Assembly: GCF_014495685.1 (NCBI RefSeq)
Contig: NZ_JACTVI010000062.1
Span: 12,657 to 47,302, forward strand
DNA: 34,646 nucleotides
Reading direction: 5' to 3'
DNA from: Streptomyces sp. TRM68367
GTDB lineage: Bacteria; Actinomycetota; Actinomycetes; Streptomycetales; Streptomycetaceae
How positions within the stretch are numbered: the stretch's first letter is position 1; each line of letters begins with the position of its first letter. The position numbers and the translations under genes were made by a program. Of this stretch, positions 22,203 to 30,390 are shown one piece after another. The notes under the pieces are model-generated. The model was not told where the DNA came from. It did not search any database and saw nothing but the letters and a program-made list of their open reading frames with translations.

Positions 22203-22565
22203 TCAGTGCGCGAGCAGCACCGGGACGAGGGCCACCAGAGCGGGCACCGTCTGCACGAACAGGATCTTCCGGCCGGCGGTGGCCGCGCCGTACAGGCCCG
22301 CCACCGCCACGCACACCAGGAAGAACACCGAGACCTGGAACCCGACCGGATCGGACGCCACCGCGCCCCACACCAGTCCGGCCGCGAGGAACCCGTTGTA
22401 CAGCCCCTGGTTGGCCGCCAGGGTCTTCGTCTCGGCGGCGAACGCCGACGTCGTACCGAAGGCGGCCCGGGCCCGCGGAGTGGTCCACAGGAACATCTCC
22501 AGTACGAGGACGTAGACGTGGAGCGCGGCGAGGGCCAGCACCGCGAGCGTGGCGACGACAGACAT
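22203..22565 (-). CDS. DUF1304 membrane protein
   Basis: The protein has 120 residues and four membrane helices, which is the family size. Family marks are AALHVYVLVLEMFLWTTPRA near the N-terminus, ETKTLAANQGLYNGFLAAGL in the middle and GLYGAATAGRKILFVQTVPA near the end. Function is unknown. It ends 21 bp before the start of the large nSTAND gene on the same strand, so the two are probably co-transcribed. The start is uncertain: ATGs at 22565, 22574 and 22577 are all in frame without a clear ribosome site. 22565 fits homologous lengths best. Confidence 0.85.
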   Translation of the reverse strand: MSVVATLAVLALAALHVYVLVLEMFLWTTPRARAAFGTTSAFAAETKTLAANQGLYNGFLAAGLVWGAVASDPVGFQVSVFFLVCVAVAGLYGAATAGRKILFVQTVPALVALVPVLLAH

Positions 22566-22609
22566 GCGGGCCATCATCGCAGGCCGGCGAAGGGTGCCGG
22601 CCCGCGCCG

Positions 22610-22813
22610 CCGGGACCGGCGTCCTCCCGCATGGTGGCGAGCATCTCGCCGAAGCTGTGCACGGCGTGCGTCCGGGGCAGGCCCAGCCGGGGGCGTGGTC
22701 CGGTTCACGGCGTCGAGGCCGACGCGCCGCACCAGCAGGGCGGCGGCGTTGTCGCTGACGGCCATCATCAGATAGGCCGCGTCGCGCAGCGAGATCGCCG
22801 AGAAGTACTCCGG
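22610..22813 (-). pseudogene. Fragment of a class A beta-lactamase-like serine hydrolase
   Basis: Minus-strand sequence reads YFSAISLRDAAYLMMAVSDN followed by AAALLVRRVGLDAVNRT. This contains the SDN motif and following helix of class A beta-lactamase-like enzymes. Further down another frame gives VHSFGEMLATMREDAG, so there is a frameshift. The active-site Ser and the KTG region are missing. Just upstream (higher coordinates) the sequence switches to a penicillin-binding protein fragment on the other strand. Confidence 0.6.
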
Positions 22814-23110
22814 CGTGGGCAAGCAGTGGCGCGTCGGGATCTCCTCGTACGACGGCTCGGTGCCGGTTCCGCGGGACGAGACCGAGAAGGCCGCGTCGAT
22901 GATCGGGCAGGGCCGGGTGCAGGCCAACCCGCTGATCATGGCGTCCGTCACGGCGACCGCGGCATCCGGGGAGTTCCAGCAGCCGACGATCGTGCCGGGT
23001 GGTGGCGACCGTACGGCGGGTACGACCCCGCTGCCGCGCCCCGTTGTCTCGCAGCTGCGCGAGCTGATGCGCGCCACCGTCACCGAGGGCACGGCGAGCA
23101 GCCTGCCGGT
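22799..23110 (+). pseudogene. Fragment of a penicillin-binding transpeptidase
   Basis: Plus-strand sequence reads KYSGVGKQWRVGISSYDGSV, then ETEKAASMIGQGRVQANPLI, MASVTATAASGEFQQPTIVP and VVSQLRELMRATVTEGTA. This matches the part of Streptomyces transpeptidase-domain PBPs that lies between the SxN motif and the KTG motif. Neither the N-terminal part nor the KTG motif is present. It abuts the beta-lactamase-like fragment on the opposite strand, so a rearrangement joined two penicillin-recognising genes head to head. Confidence 0.7.
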
Positions 23111-23194
23111 CAGCGTGCCACAGCAGTCGGGGCGGCCGCCATGGAGGTTCCGTGAAGCCGGGAGGATATTGAGCCACGTACGAGGGCGGACTGC

Positions 23195-23320
23195 GCGGCC
23201 CGAAGGCGGAGTAGAGCAGGACCCACAGCACGTTCTGGATCCACTCGGCGTCCACCTCGGCGTCGACGGTGCCCTCGCCTCCGGGCGCGCACCTGGCAGT
23301 GGCCGGCAAACTCGGCGGCA
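23195..23320 (-). pseudogene. Possible C-terminal fragment of a TetR-type regulator
   Basis: Minus-strand sequence reads EGTVDAEVDAEWIQNVLWVL followed by LYSAFGPRSP. The pattern DAEWIQNVLWxLLYSA resembles the last helices of TetR ligand-binding domains. No HTH is visible, and both ends are cut. The identification is weak. Confidence 0.3.
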
Positions 23321-23565
23321 TCGCACGGACGTTCGTACCGCTGGCACGTCACTCGGCTTTCGCACGGCTCCCGTCGAGTGGGTGTGCTCCACAGGCCCTG
23401 CCCGGCACGCTGCACGCTGGTGACGTTTGACGGCGACTTCCCGCTCTTGTTGCCGGGGGGCGGCGACGTCGCCGGTGCGCGTTCGGCTCTTGGCCCGCGC
23501 CCGCGCCGCGCGTCGGACAAGCGGCCTCCCACGCCCTTCGTCCGTCCTCCGAAACTGGAGCGATC

Positions 23566-25062
23566 TTGCGCGTACGCACCCTGGCCGCCGCCGTGGCCGT
23601 AGCCGCGGCTTCCGTGGGCCTGTCCCCGAGCCTCGTCCCGACGGCGAGCGCGGCCACCTCCGCGGCCGATGACTTCAACGGTGACGGTGTCGCCGACCTC
23701 GTCGTGGCCACCCCCAAAGCTCCCGTGAGCGGTTACCCCGGCGCCGGCTCGATCACCGTCCTGCAGAGATCCACCGACGGCGACTCGCCCGTCCGCTCAC
23801 TGACCCTCACCCAGGACTCCCCCGGCGTCCCCGGTGACCCCTGGTCCTACGAAGGCTTCGGCAGCACCTACGCCACCGGTGACCTCGACGCCGACGGCTA
23901 CACGGACCTCGTCGTCGGCGCGCCGGGCGACCGGGTCCCCAACAGCAGCTCCTACGGCACGCTCACCGTCCTGTGGGGCAGCGCCACCGGCCTGACCGGT
24001 GACGGCATCACCATTGCCAGCCCGCTCGCCTACAGTCAGTGGGACGCCGAGAAGGACTTCGGCAAGAAGGTCGTCGTCGCCGACCTAGACGGCGACGGCA
24101 CCCCGCAGCTCGCCACGCTCAGCCGCAACAAGCTGTGGGTGTACGACGACCTGGCGGGCCGTACGGCCCCGATGGGTGCCCGGTACGCCGAGGACTACTA
24201 CGCCTACATCGAGCCCCGCACCCTCACCGCGGCCGACTTCACCGGCACCGGGCGCGCCCAGCTCGTCGTCACCGGCCCCGAGAACTGCGGTGGCACGACG
24301 GGCGGCTGCCAGGCCACCACCGTCTACACCTGGGGCGCCGACCAGCTCGACGAGGTCTCCGTCGCGGACCCGGGCGCCGACGCCTCCGGCGCGAACGAGG
24401 CGCCCACGGTCGCGGCAGCCGCCGGGGATGTCGACCACGACGGCTACGCCGACCTCGTCACCGGCCACGTCCCCGCGTCGGCGGCCACCACGGGCGAGTA
24501 CTCCGACGCCGCGGGCTTCGTCCACGTCCGCTACGGCAGCCCGGAGGGCCTCGGCGCCCACCGCACCGCCACCCTCGACCAGGACACCTCCGGCGTCCCG
24601 GGCGCGAACGAGCCCGGCGACAACTTCGGCGCGTCCGTCGCGGTCGGCGACGTCACGGGCGACGGATACGCCGACGTGGTGGTCGGTGTGCCGGGCGAGA
24701 CGGCCGGCGGGGCGTCGCAGAGCGGTGCGGTGACCCTGCTCAAGGGCACGGCCACCGGCCTGACGGGCACCGGCGCGCAGGCGTTCGACCAGAGCACCAA
24801 GGGCGTGCCGAGCACAGCCGAGCCGGACGACTGGTTCGGCTCCGCCGTACGCGTCGCCGACCTCGACGGCAACGGCGCGGCCGACGTGACGATCGCGGCG
24901 AAGGGCGAGGACGTCTTCTCCGGCTCCACCCGCGACGGCGCCGACTGGGTCCTGCCCGGCTCAGCATCCGGCCTGACGACGACCGCCGCCCTCTCCTTCA
25001 GCGGGCGCGACTTCGGCTTCACCCACCCCGACGCCGAGTTCGGTTCGGTCCTCGGCACCTGA
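23566..25062 (+). CDS. Secreted FG-GAP repeat (integrin-like propeller) protein
   Basis: TTG start at 23566 with GGAG five bases upstream. The 498-residue protein has a signal peptide (TLAAAVAVAAASVGLSPSLV, cleavage near ASAA) and about seven FG-GAP units with Ca-binding loops: DFNGDGVADLVVATP, DLDADGYTDLVVGAPGD, DLDGDGTPQLATL, DVDHDGYADLVTG, DVTGDGYADVVVGVPGE and DLDGNGAADVTIAA. These form a seven-bladed beta-propeller outside the cell. Such proteins in Streptomyces are of unknown role, possibly adhesion or esterase/phospholipase-like. No catalytic residues are evident. Confidence 0.92.
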   Translation: MRVRTLAAAVAVAAASVGLSPSLVPTASAATSAADDFNGDGVADLVVATPKAPVSGYPGAGSITVLQRSTDGDSPVRSLTLTQDSPGVPGDPWSYEGFGSTYATGDLDADGYTDLVVGAPGDRVPNSSSYGTLTVLWGSATGLTGDGITIASPLAYSQWDAEKDFGKKVVVADLDGDGTPQLATLSRNKLWVYDDLAGRTAPMGARYAEDYYAYIEPRTLTAADFTGTGRAQLVVTGPENCGGTTGGCQATTVYTWGADQLDEVSVADPGADASGANEAPTVAAAAGDVDHDGYADLVTGHVPASAATTGEYSDAAGFVHVRYGSPEGLGAHRTATLDQDTSGVPGANEPGDNFGASVAVGDVTGDGYADVVVGVPGETAGGASQSGAVTLLKGTATGLTGTGAQAFDQSTKGVPSTAEPDDWFGSAVRVADLDGNGAADVTIAAKGEDVFSGSTRDGADWVLPGSASGLTTTAALSFSGRDFGFTHPDAEFGSVLGT

Positions 25063-25077
25063 CTCCCGCCGCATCGG

Positions 25078-25290
25078 CGCCGCCGCGGGCATGCGGCCCG
25101 GCCAGGGCGCGGCTGACGTGGGCCTCCACGGTCGCCTCGGTCATGGCGGGGCCGCGGCCGGTCTCGGCGTCGGACAGGTCCTGGGCGAGGGCGCGCAGGA
25201 CCTGTCGCCGGCGGCCGGTGAGCGCGGTGAGGCGGTCGCCGGCGGCGCGTGAGGGTTCCCCGGGGGTGCCGTGGCGCGCGACGTGGCTGA
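25078..25290 (-). pseudogene. Degenerate LuxR-type response-regulator C-terminus
   Basis: Minus-strand sequence reads RLTALTGRRRQVLRALAQDL, then PAMTEATVEAHVSRALA. This matches the GerE/LuxR helix-turn-helix (LTxREREVLRALAxGLSNAEIAxxLxMTEATVKxHVSRxLxKL) but with losses in the second helix and no valid continuation. The receiver domain is absent. It lies between the FG-GAP gene and the monooxygenase gene. Confidence 0.6.
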
Positions 25291-25327
25291 TGAGGCGCCG
25301 GGCCGCGGGCGATCCCGGTCGGCCCGG

Positions 25328-25666
25328 TCAGTCCTCCTTGGGCCCGGTGCTCTGCACCACCTCGAAGGTCCACAGCGTCGCGTCCGTCGCGGCGGGCTTC
25401 GGACGATCGCCGCCTTCACCGGCTCCGCCGGCTCCCCCGCCGTGCGCGGCCTGTCCGCGGCCGGACATCCACTTCTGGAAGTCCTCCTCGGTCCGCCACC
25501 GGGTGTAGACGAGGTACCTGTCGGTGCCGTCGACCGGACGCAGCAGTTCGAACCACTCGAACCCGTCCGACCCCTCCACCGCACCGGCCCGCGCGGCGAA
25601 CCGCTTCTCCAGCGTCTCGCGCTGTTCCTCGGGAACCGTGAGTACGTTGATCTTTACGATGCTCAT
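25328..25666 (-). CDS. Antibiotic biosynthesis monooxygenase (ABM) domain protein
   Basis: The 112-residue protein has the ABM ferredoxin-like fold: SIVKINVLTVPEEQRETLEK, then DGFEWFELLRPVDGTDRYLV and YTRWRTEEDFQKWM. The C-terminal part is Gly-rich with a tail WTFEVVQSTGPKED. Family members are small dimeric oxygenases or heme-degrading enzymes. No redox partner is nearby, so the substrate is unknown. Start choice between ATG 25666 and ATG 25675 is open; neither has a good ribosome site. Confidence 0.85.
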   Translation of the reverse strand: MSIVKINVLTVPEEQRETLEKRFAARAGAVEGSDGFEWFELLRPVDGTDRYLVYTRWRTEEDFQKWMSGRGQAAHGGGAGGAGEGGDRPKPAATDATLWTFEVVQSTGPKED

Positions 25667-25729
25667 GGCCCCCATTGTCCCGCCCGGTCACGGCGGTCTC
25701 GCGGCGGGCCACGCCCGGACGCGGCAGAA

Positions 25730-26131
25730 ATGGCCAACCCCGTCGGCGAGAAGGCCCTCGGCGAGATGCTCCGCACTGTGCCGGTGCGCGTGGGCGAGAG
25801 CACTGTGGACCACTACGGCCTGGGGATCTACGCCGTCGACCTGCCCTGCGGCCGCTTCTGGGGCCATGACGGATCGGTCTTCGGCGCCGGCACGGTCGCG
25901 TGGTCCAGCCGTGACGGCAAACGCCAGACGGCTCTGGGCTTCAACCTCATGAAGTACCAGCGCCTCAACGAGGACGGCAGCCCGATCGACGACGCCCTCC
26001 GCGCACACCTCATCGGGTCGGTCTGCCCGGACTCGACGCCCCGTACGGCGACCATGGACGCCCGGCGCCTGCTTCCCGAGGAACTGCCCGCCACCGACCT
26101 CGCCGTCGGCGCGTGGGGCACCCACCGGTGA
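25730..26131 (+). pseudogene. C-terminal fragment of a serine hydrolase (DD-carboxypeptidase-like)
   Basis: The frame reads EKALGEMLRTVPVRVGESTV, then YGLGIYAVDLPCGRFWGHDG and RQTALGFNLMKYQ. This is the C-terminal third of class C beta-lactamase/D-Ala-D-Ala carboxypeptidase-type secreted hydrolases, where WGHDG takes the KTG-like position. The N-terminal part with the SxxK nucleophile and the signal peptide is absent; sequence before 25725 belongs to the upstream monooxygenase promoter region. Expression of a stable product is unlikely. Confidence 0.7.
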
Positions 26132-26203
26132 GCGAGCGCTGAGACACCGCTGAGACCGGGGCCAGGGCGCGGTCGGCAGTCGGCAGGACGGCGAAGGCGA
26201 CCC

Positions 26204-26758
26204 TCAGAGGCCGAATTCCTGGGGAGACAGGCCGAGTACGCCGCACGCCTCGCGCAGGACCTGCTCCTCGGCCGGCGCGAGGTACCCGTCCGCGCCGGCG
26301 ACGACGAAGCCGGTCTGGACGACCGCCCTGGCCTCGGCCGGCTTCTTCGCGGCCTTGGCCACCTCCTGGAGGGCCTCGGTCTTGCCCTGCTGGAAGTTGA
26401 ACGCCAACTGGTCGACGTGCTTGTTGAAGCGCTGCCGCAGCTGGTCGGGCGGGAAGTTCTGCAGGACGTCGTTGTTCAGCAGCAGTCCCTCCACATGCTG
26501 CCGCTCGGCCGGGTCGACCTGCCCGTCGGCGGCGGCGACCAGGGCGCACATGGCCATGCTGGCGTCCCGGTAGGAACCGCTCTTCAGCTCTGTCTTGAGG
26601 GAGGTGAGCTGGGACTTGAGCGCGCTGACCAGCTGTGCCTTCGATCCCCCGGAGGAAGAACCCGCACCCGGCCGCCCGTGCCCGCCGGCGCCCCGCGCGC
26701 CCTGCGCCTGCTGCTGCAGACCCTTGGCCTGGTCCTTGATCCGATCCCACATCGCCAC
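26204..26758 (-). CDS. TerB-family protein, paralogue
   Basis: The protein has 184 residues. GTG at 26758 is preferred because GAGG lies eight bases upstream; ATG 26752 would leave a 14-nt spacer. A Gln/Gly-rich N-terminus (MWDRIKDQAKGLQQQAQG) precedes the TerB domain with SMAMCALVAAADGQVDPAER and VQTGFVVAGADGYLAPAE. It shares long identical stretches with the TerB at 3420-3935 (for example DASMAMCALVAAADG, EARAVV, CxVLGLSPxEFGL), so they are paralogues. It is cytoplasmic, in a monocistronic arrangement. Confidence 0.87.
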   Translation of the reverse strand: MAMWDRIKDQAKGLQQQAQGARGAGGHGRPGAGSSSGGSKAQLVSALKSQLTSLKTELKSGSYRDASMAMCALVAAADGQVDPAERQHVEGLLLNNDVLQNFPPDQLRQRFNKHVDQLAFNFQQGKTEALQEVAKAAKKPAEARAVVQTGFVVAGADGYLAPAEEQVLREACGVLGLSPQEFGL

Positions 26759-27190
26759 TCGTGCCACCTCGGCTTCAGCCCGTGTCGTCCAGGTCACCCG
26801 CGCGTTCCGCGGCGTCATCCTGTCAACGACTCCCCTGCCCCCGAAGTTCCAAGCCGCGCCTGCCGTCAGGCCTCGGCAGCCCTCCTCCGGTCCATGGGCA
26901 CGCTGCTCGCCATCGTCGGGCCCTCCTGGCGGCCGGAGCGGCGATCACCCATGCGATCAGGGCCGGGGACGCCGGGTGACACGCCCCTCATGGGCCAATT
27001 ACGCCCGGTGAATGTCCCGTCGTAGTCCGCGGTGCCGCTGCGGAATTCCCGTAGCCACCCGTATCGGCATGAATCGCCGGGACGTGTAACGCGGCACCGG
27101 AGTGCGGCGCAGTTTTGGGGTAGGGCGTGGAAAGCGCCCCGCACGTGGCCATGACCAGTAATTCTCGCGCGGAAAGGAGGAGCCCCAGCC
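26759..27190. other. Intergenic region upstream of the small membrane protein
   Basis: No gene was found in about 430 bp. The region serves divergent promoters. A SigB-like motif lies at 27100-27123. Just before the GTG at 27191 is a strong ribosome site (AAAGGAGGAG, 27173-27182). Confidence 0.5.
27100..27123 (+). promoter_or_regulatory. Candidate SigB-type promoter
   Basis: GAGT, a 14-nt spacer and GGGTAG match the GNNT-N14-16-GGGTAY stress-promoter pattern except for the last base. It lies 68 bp before the start of the small membrane protein gene on the same strand. Confidence 0.35.
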
Positions 27191-27607
27191 GTGGCCGCTC
27201 TTCCGCACCGTCCAAGCGGTGAACACGTCAGTCAGATGGGAAGTCCCGTGAGCAACACCGAACCCGTGCACGGCTATCAGCAATACGACCCCAACCAGGG
27301 ACAGGACCACCGGCGCAGCTCGGGGGACGGCTCCGGCGCACGGCGGGCAGCCCTGGTCATCCACAGCATCGCCGACGTCGCCGCCGTGTTCCTGGGCCTG
27401 TGGATCCTGCTCTACGTGCTCGGAGCCAACCAGGGCAACGTCTTCGTGGACTTCGTGAGGGGCGTGGCCGACTGGCTGGCGTGGTGGGCGCAGGACATCT
27501 TCACCATGGACACCGACGGCCTTCGCGTGCTCCTCAACTACGGACTGCCCGCGGTGATCTATCTGCTGGTCGGCCACGGAATTGCGACGTGGATTCGCCG
27601 CCTCTGA
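27191..27607 (+). CDS. Small integral membrane protein, unknown function
   Basis: The 138-residue protein starts at GTG 27191 after the very strong AAAGGAGGAG. The first ~50 residues are polar and rich in Gln, Gly and His (EPVHGYQQYDPNQGQDHRR). Two membrane segments follow: ALVIHSIADVAAVFLGLWIL and, near the C-terminus, LLNYGLPAVIYLLVGHGIAT, ending in WIRRL. The layout suggests a small conserved Streptomyces membrane protein. No catalytic motif. The possible SigB promoter suggests stress induction. The stop codon lies in a fourfold CTGAC tandem repeat (27604-27623). Confidence 0.82.
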   Translation: MAALPHRPSGEHVSQMGSPVSNTEPVHGYQQYDPNQGQDHRRSSGDGSGARRAALVIHSIADVAAVFLGLWILLYVLGANQGNVFVDFVRGVADWLAWWAQDIFTMDTDGLRVLLNYGLPAVIYLLVGHGIATWIRRL

Positions 27608-27623
27608 CCTGACCTGACCTGAC
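27604..27623. repeat. CTGAC tandem repeat, four copies
   Basis: Four perfect 5-bp copies overlap the stop codon of the membrane-protein gene. A slippage-type microsatellite; length changes would not affect the protein. Confidence 0.85.
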
Positions 27624-27771
27624 CGGCCCACGCCGATTCTGTGAAGAAATGTCGAGGGTGCCGCGTCGGAGAGGAAACCGGATTCCGGGTTCCCGATGTG
27701 TGGGCGATGTGTGACGGCGCAGTAAAACGCCTTTCTTCACCATGGAGTTGGCTGGGAAAAGCCCGGAGGGA

Positions 27772-28818
27772 TCACGTGGCCGAGAACCAGGACAGGCCGG
27801 CGAGCAGCGCCACGGCGAACAGGGCGACACCGCTCACCAGTAACGCCGTCCGGGACCGGCGCCGGGACGCCGGAAGCGGTCCGCGCCGGCGACGGGGAGC
27901 GGCGGCGCGGTGCGTCGTCGTACTCCACTGCGCGTGTTCCCGCGGCAGGGGCTCGGGTGTCCCGCGCCAGGCACCGCGCCGGAACCAGTGCGCCACCTCC
28001 TCGGCCGTGGGCCGGTCCTCGGGCCGCTTGGCCAGGAGGCCGAGCAGGTAGTTCTCGAAGGCCGGCGGGACGTCGGCGCCGAGCTGCCGGGGCGGCACCG
28101 GGGTGGCGTCGAGGTGCTGGTGGAGGACGGCGATGGCGGAGTCGGCCCGGAACGGCGGGCGGCCGGTGAGGAGCTGGTACAGCACGCAGCCCAGCGCGTA
28201 CACGTCGCTCGCGGGGCCGGCGGGCCGGCCCAGCGCGCGTTCGGGGGCGAGGTAGAGGCTCGTGCCGACGATCTGCCCGGTGGCGGTGAGGGCGCCGCCG
28301 GGATCGTCGAAGAACCGGGCGATGCCGAAGTCACCGATCTTCAGCGTGCCGTCGGCGGCGAGCAGGAGGTTGGCGGGCTTGATGTCCCGGTGCACGATGC
28401 CCTGCCGGTGGGCCAGGGCGAGCCCGGCGCCCGCCTGCGCGGCGAGGCGGGCCACGCGCTCGGCGGGCAGCGGCCCGGAGCCGGCCAGCACACGGGCGAG
28501 ACTGTCGCCCTCGACCAGCTCCATCACCAGGAACAGCCGGCCCTCGTGCTCACCGAAGTCAAGGACGCCGACCACGTGCGGGTGACTGAGTCGGCCGGCG
28601 GTCTGCGCCTCCAGACGGAAGCGGGCGGCGGCGATGGGATCGGAGGCCTGCGGCAGCAGCAGCTTCACCGCCACCGGCCGGCCGAGCATCTCGTCGTACG
28701 CCCGCCAGACCTCCCCCATCGCGCCCCGCCCGATCGCGTCGTGAAGCCGGTACCGGCCCGCTGTCAGCACCTGTGTCTCATCCTCATGACGTAGGCCCAC
28801 TTGACCGCCGCAGGCCAT
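27772..28818 (-). CDS. Hanks-type Ser/Thr protein kinase with C-terminal membrane anchor
   Basis: The protein has 348 residues. The kinase domain covers about residues 22-285: glycine loop IGRGAMGEVW, Lys in VAVKLLLPQ, catalytic HRDIKPANLLL, DFGIARFFDD, activation-segment end GTSLYLAPERALG, and DVYALGCVLYQLLTGRPPF. A basic juxtamembrane segment (RRRRGPLPASRRRSR) leads to one membrane helix (TALLVSGVALFAVALLAGLSW) and only a few outside residues, so there is no PASTA or other sensor. ATG at 28818 or GTG at 28800 may be used. It is divergent from a paralogous kinase. Substrates are unknown. Confidence 0.92.
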   Translation of the reverse strand: MACGGQVGLRHEDETQVLTAGRYRLHDAIGRGAMGEVWRAYDEMLGRPVAVKLLLPQASDPIAAARFRLEAQTAGRLSHPHVVGVLDFGEHEGRLFLVMELVEGDSLARVLAGSGPLPAERVARLAAQAGAGLALAHRQGIVHRDIKPANLLLAADGTLKIGDFGIARFFDDPGGALTATGQIVGTSLYLAPERALGRPAGPASDVYALGCVLYQLLTGRPPFRADSAIAVLHQHLDATPVPPRQLGADVPPAFENYLLGLLAKRPEDRPTAEEVAHWFRRGAWRGTPEPLPREHAQWSTTTHRAAAPRRRRGPLPASRRRSRTALLVSGVALFAVALLAGLSWFSAT

Positions 28819-29074
28819 GACTCACCGCACGGAAGGAAGAGGGTCACGTTGGGGGTGCCGCAGCGGCCCAAGCGTAATCGCCCGCGCACCCCGACCCGAC
28901 CAAGATCGCACAGGGCGTACGCGGACGGCAGCTCATCGGTCGCCGGGGCGTGGTGCTGTGATGCCGCGCGCCCCGCGTGCGCTGAACACGGTACGGGTCG
29001 CCCGTGCCCGGTGGGGCTGCTGCTCCGGCGGGGGCGGCGGCCGGAGAGATGTCGGCGCGGGGACGTGGTACGGA

Positions 29075-30280
29075 GTGCTGGTCGCGGAGCGGTATCGGCT
29101 GGAGCAGCCCCTCGGGCGGGGCGGCATGGGCGAAGTGTGGACCGCCAGAGACGAGTTGCTTGGCCGCACCGTGGCGGTCAAGCTGCTCGCCGTGGACGCG
29201 GACGATACGGCGACCCGGCGCTTCCGTCGCGAGGCGGAGATCGCCGCGCGGCTGAACCACCCCCACGTGGTGGCCCTGTACGACGCCGGAGCCCATGAGG
29301 GACGGCTCTTCCTGGCGATGGAGTTCGTCCACGGCGGCAGTCTCGCCCAGCAGCTGGCCGTCCACGGCGTCCTGCCCCCCGAGCGGGTCGCCGGTCTCGC
29401 GGCGCAGATCGCGGCCGGCCTGTCCGCCGCACACCAGCAGGGCGTCATCCACCGGGACGTCAAGCCCGGCAACCTCCTGCTGTCCGCCGAAGGCACGGTG
29501 AAGATCGCCGACTTCGGGATCGCCCGGAGCGTCCACGACACCACCACCGCGCTGACCACCACCGGACAGCTCCTCGGCACCAGCGCCTACCTCGCCCCCG
29601 AGCGCGCCCTGGGCCGCCCGGCCGGGCCCGCGTCCGACGTGTACGCGCTGGGCTGCGTCCTGTACGAGCTGCTCGTCGGCCACGCTCCGTTCCGCGGCGC
29701 GAACGCCGCCGCCGTCGTCCACCAGCACGTCAGTGCCGTACCCGTCCGGCCCGGGCAACTGCGCCGCGGCCTGCCCCACGACACCGACGACTATCTGCTG
29801 CGCCTGCTGGCCAAGGAACCCGGACACCGGCCCACCGCCGAACGCGTCGCCGACTGGTTCACCACCGCGCAGGACAGGCGACACCCCGCCCCCTCGCCTC
29901 CGCCGCCACCAGCCACACCGGCCCCGGCAGCCCGCCATGCCGCCCCCGCCGCGCCCACCCCACGGGGACCACAGGCAACGGCCGCCGCTCGATGGCGCAC
30001 ACCCGTCGTCCTCGGCGTCTGCGGGGCCGTCCTGTTCGGTACCTCGGTCCTGGTCGGTACGACCCTGACCAACGAGGCGCGAGGGCCGTCCGGAAGCACC
30101 CGTCCCGCCGCGCCCACGACCCCGACGCCGCTGCATGCTTCGACGCCGCGGCCGACCACCACACCCCGCGCCTCGATGCCCCGGCCGGCCGCCACGCCCA
30201 GCCCCACCCCCGCAGCGGCATCCCCCGCTCCCTCACTTTCTCCCCAGCACAAGCCCGGCAAGCGCAAGCCGAAGCGATGA
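29075..30280 (+). CDS. Hanks-type Ser/Thr protein kinase with extracellular Pro/Thr-rich tail
   Basis: The kinase domain has LGRGGMGEVW, Lys in VAVKLLAVD, HRDVKPGNLLL, DFGIARSVHD, GTSAYLAPERALGRPAGPAS and DVYALGCVLYELLVGHAPF. After a Pro/Ala-rich linker there is a membrane helix (PVVLGVCGAVLFGTSVLVGT) and a ~60-residue Pro/Thr/Ser tail ending in KPGKRKPKR, with no folded sensor. GTG 29075 gives 401 residues and places the kinase fold at the very N-terminus, as in relatives. An ATG at 28961 would add 38 Arg/Gly-rich residues with no family match. Its kinase core is closely similar to that of the divergent neighbour, so the two arose by duplication. Confidence 0.9.
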   Translation: MLVAERYRLEQPLGRGGMGEVWTARDELLGRTVAVKLLAVDADDTATRRFRREAEIAARLNHPHVVALYDAGAHEGRLFLAMEFVHGGSLAQQLAVHGVLPPERVAGLAAQIAAGLSAAHQQGVIHRDVKPGNLLLSAEGTVKIADFGIARSVHDTTTALTTTGQLLGTSAYLAPERALGRPAGPASDVYALGCVLYELLVGHAPFRGANAAAVVHQHVSAVPVRPGQLRRGLPHDTDDYLLRLLAKEPGHRPTAERVADWFTTAQDRRHPAPSPPPPPATPAPAARHAAPAAPTPRGPQATAAARWRTPVVLGVCGAVLFGTSVLVGTTLTNEARGPSGSTRPAAPTTPTPLHASTPRPTTTPRASMPRPAATPSPTPAAASPAPSLSPQHKPGKRKPKR

Positions 30281-30390
30281 GGATCATCCGATAACCGCAT
30301 GGCCCCGATCAGGGGATACGGATTCCCCTCATACGGGGCATGCCTGGGCCGGGCCGTACCACCCGCGTACGCGGGCACGTTGGCAGCGAC

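Noticed and set aside
18120..22775. Plus-strand open frame of about 1550 codons opposite the nSTAND gene
   Set aside because: It is Arg/Gly/Pro-rich with no domain, and the opposite strand encodes a clear HTH-STAND-WD40 protein. Long antisense frames are normal at this GC content.
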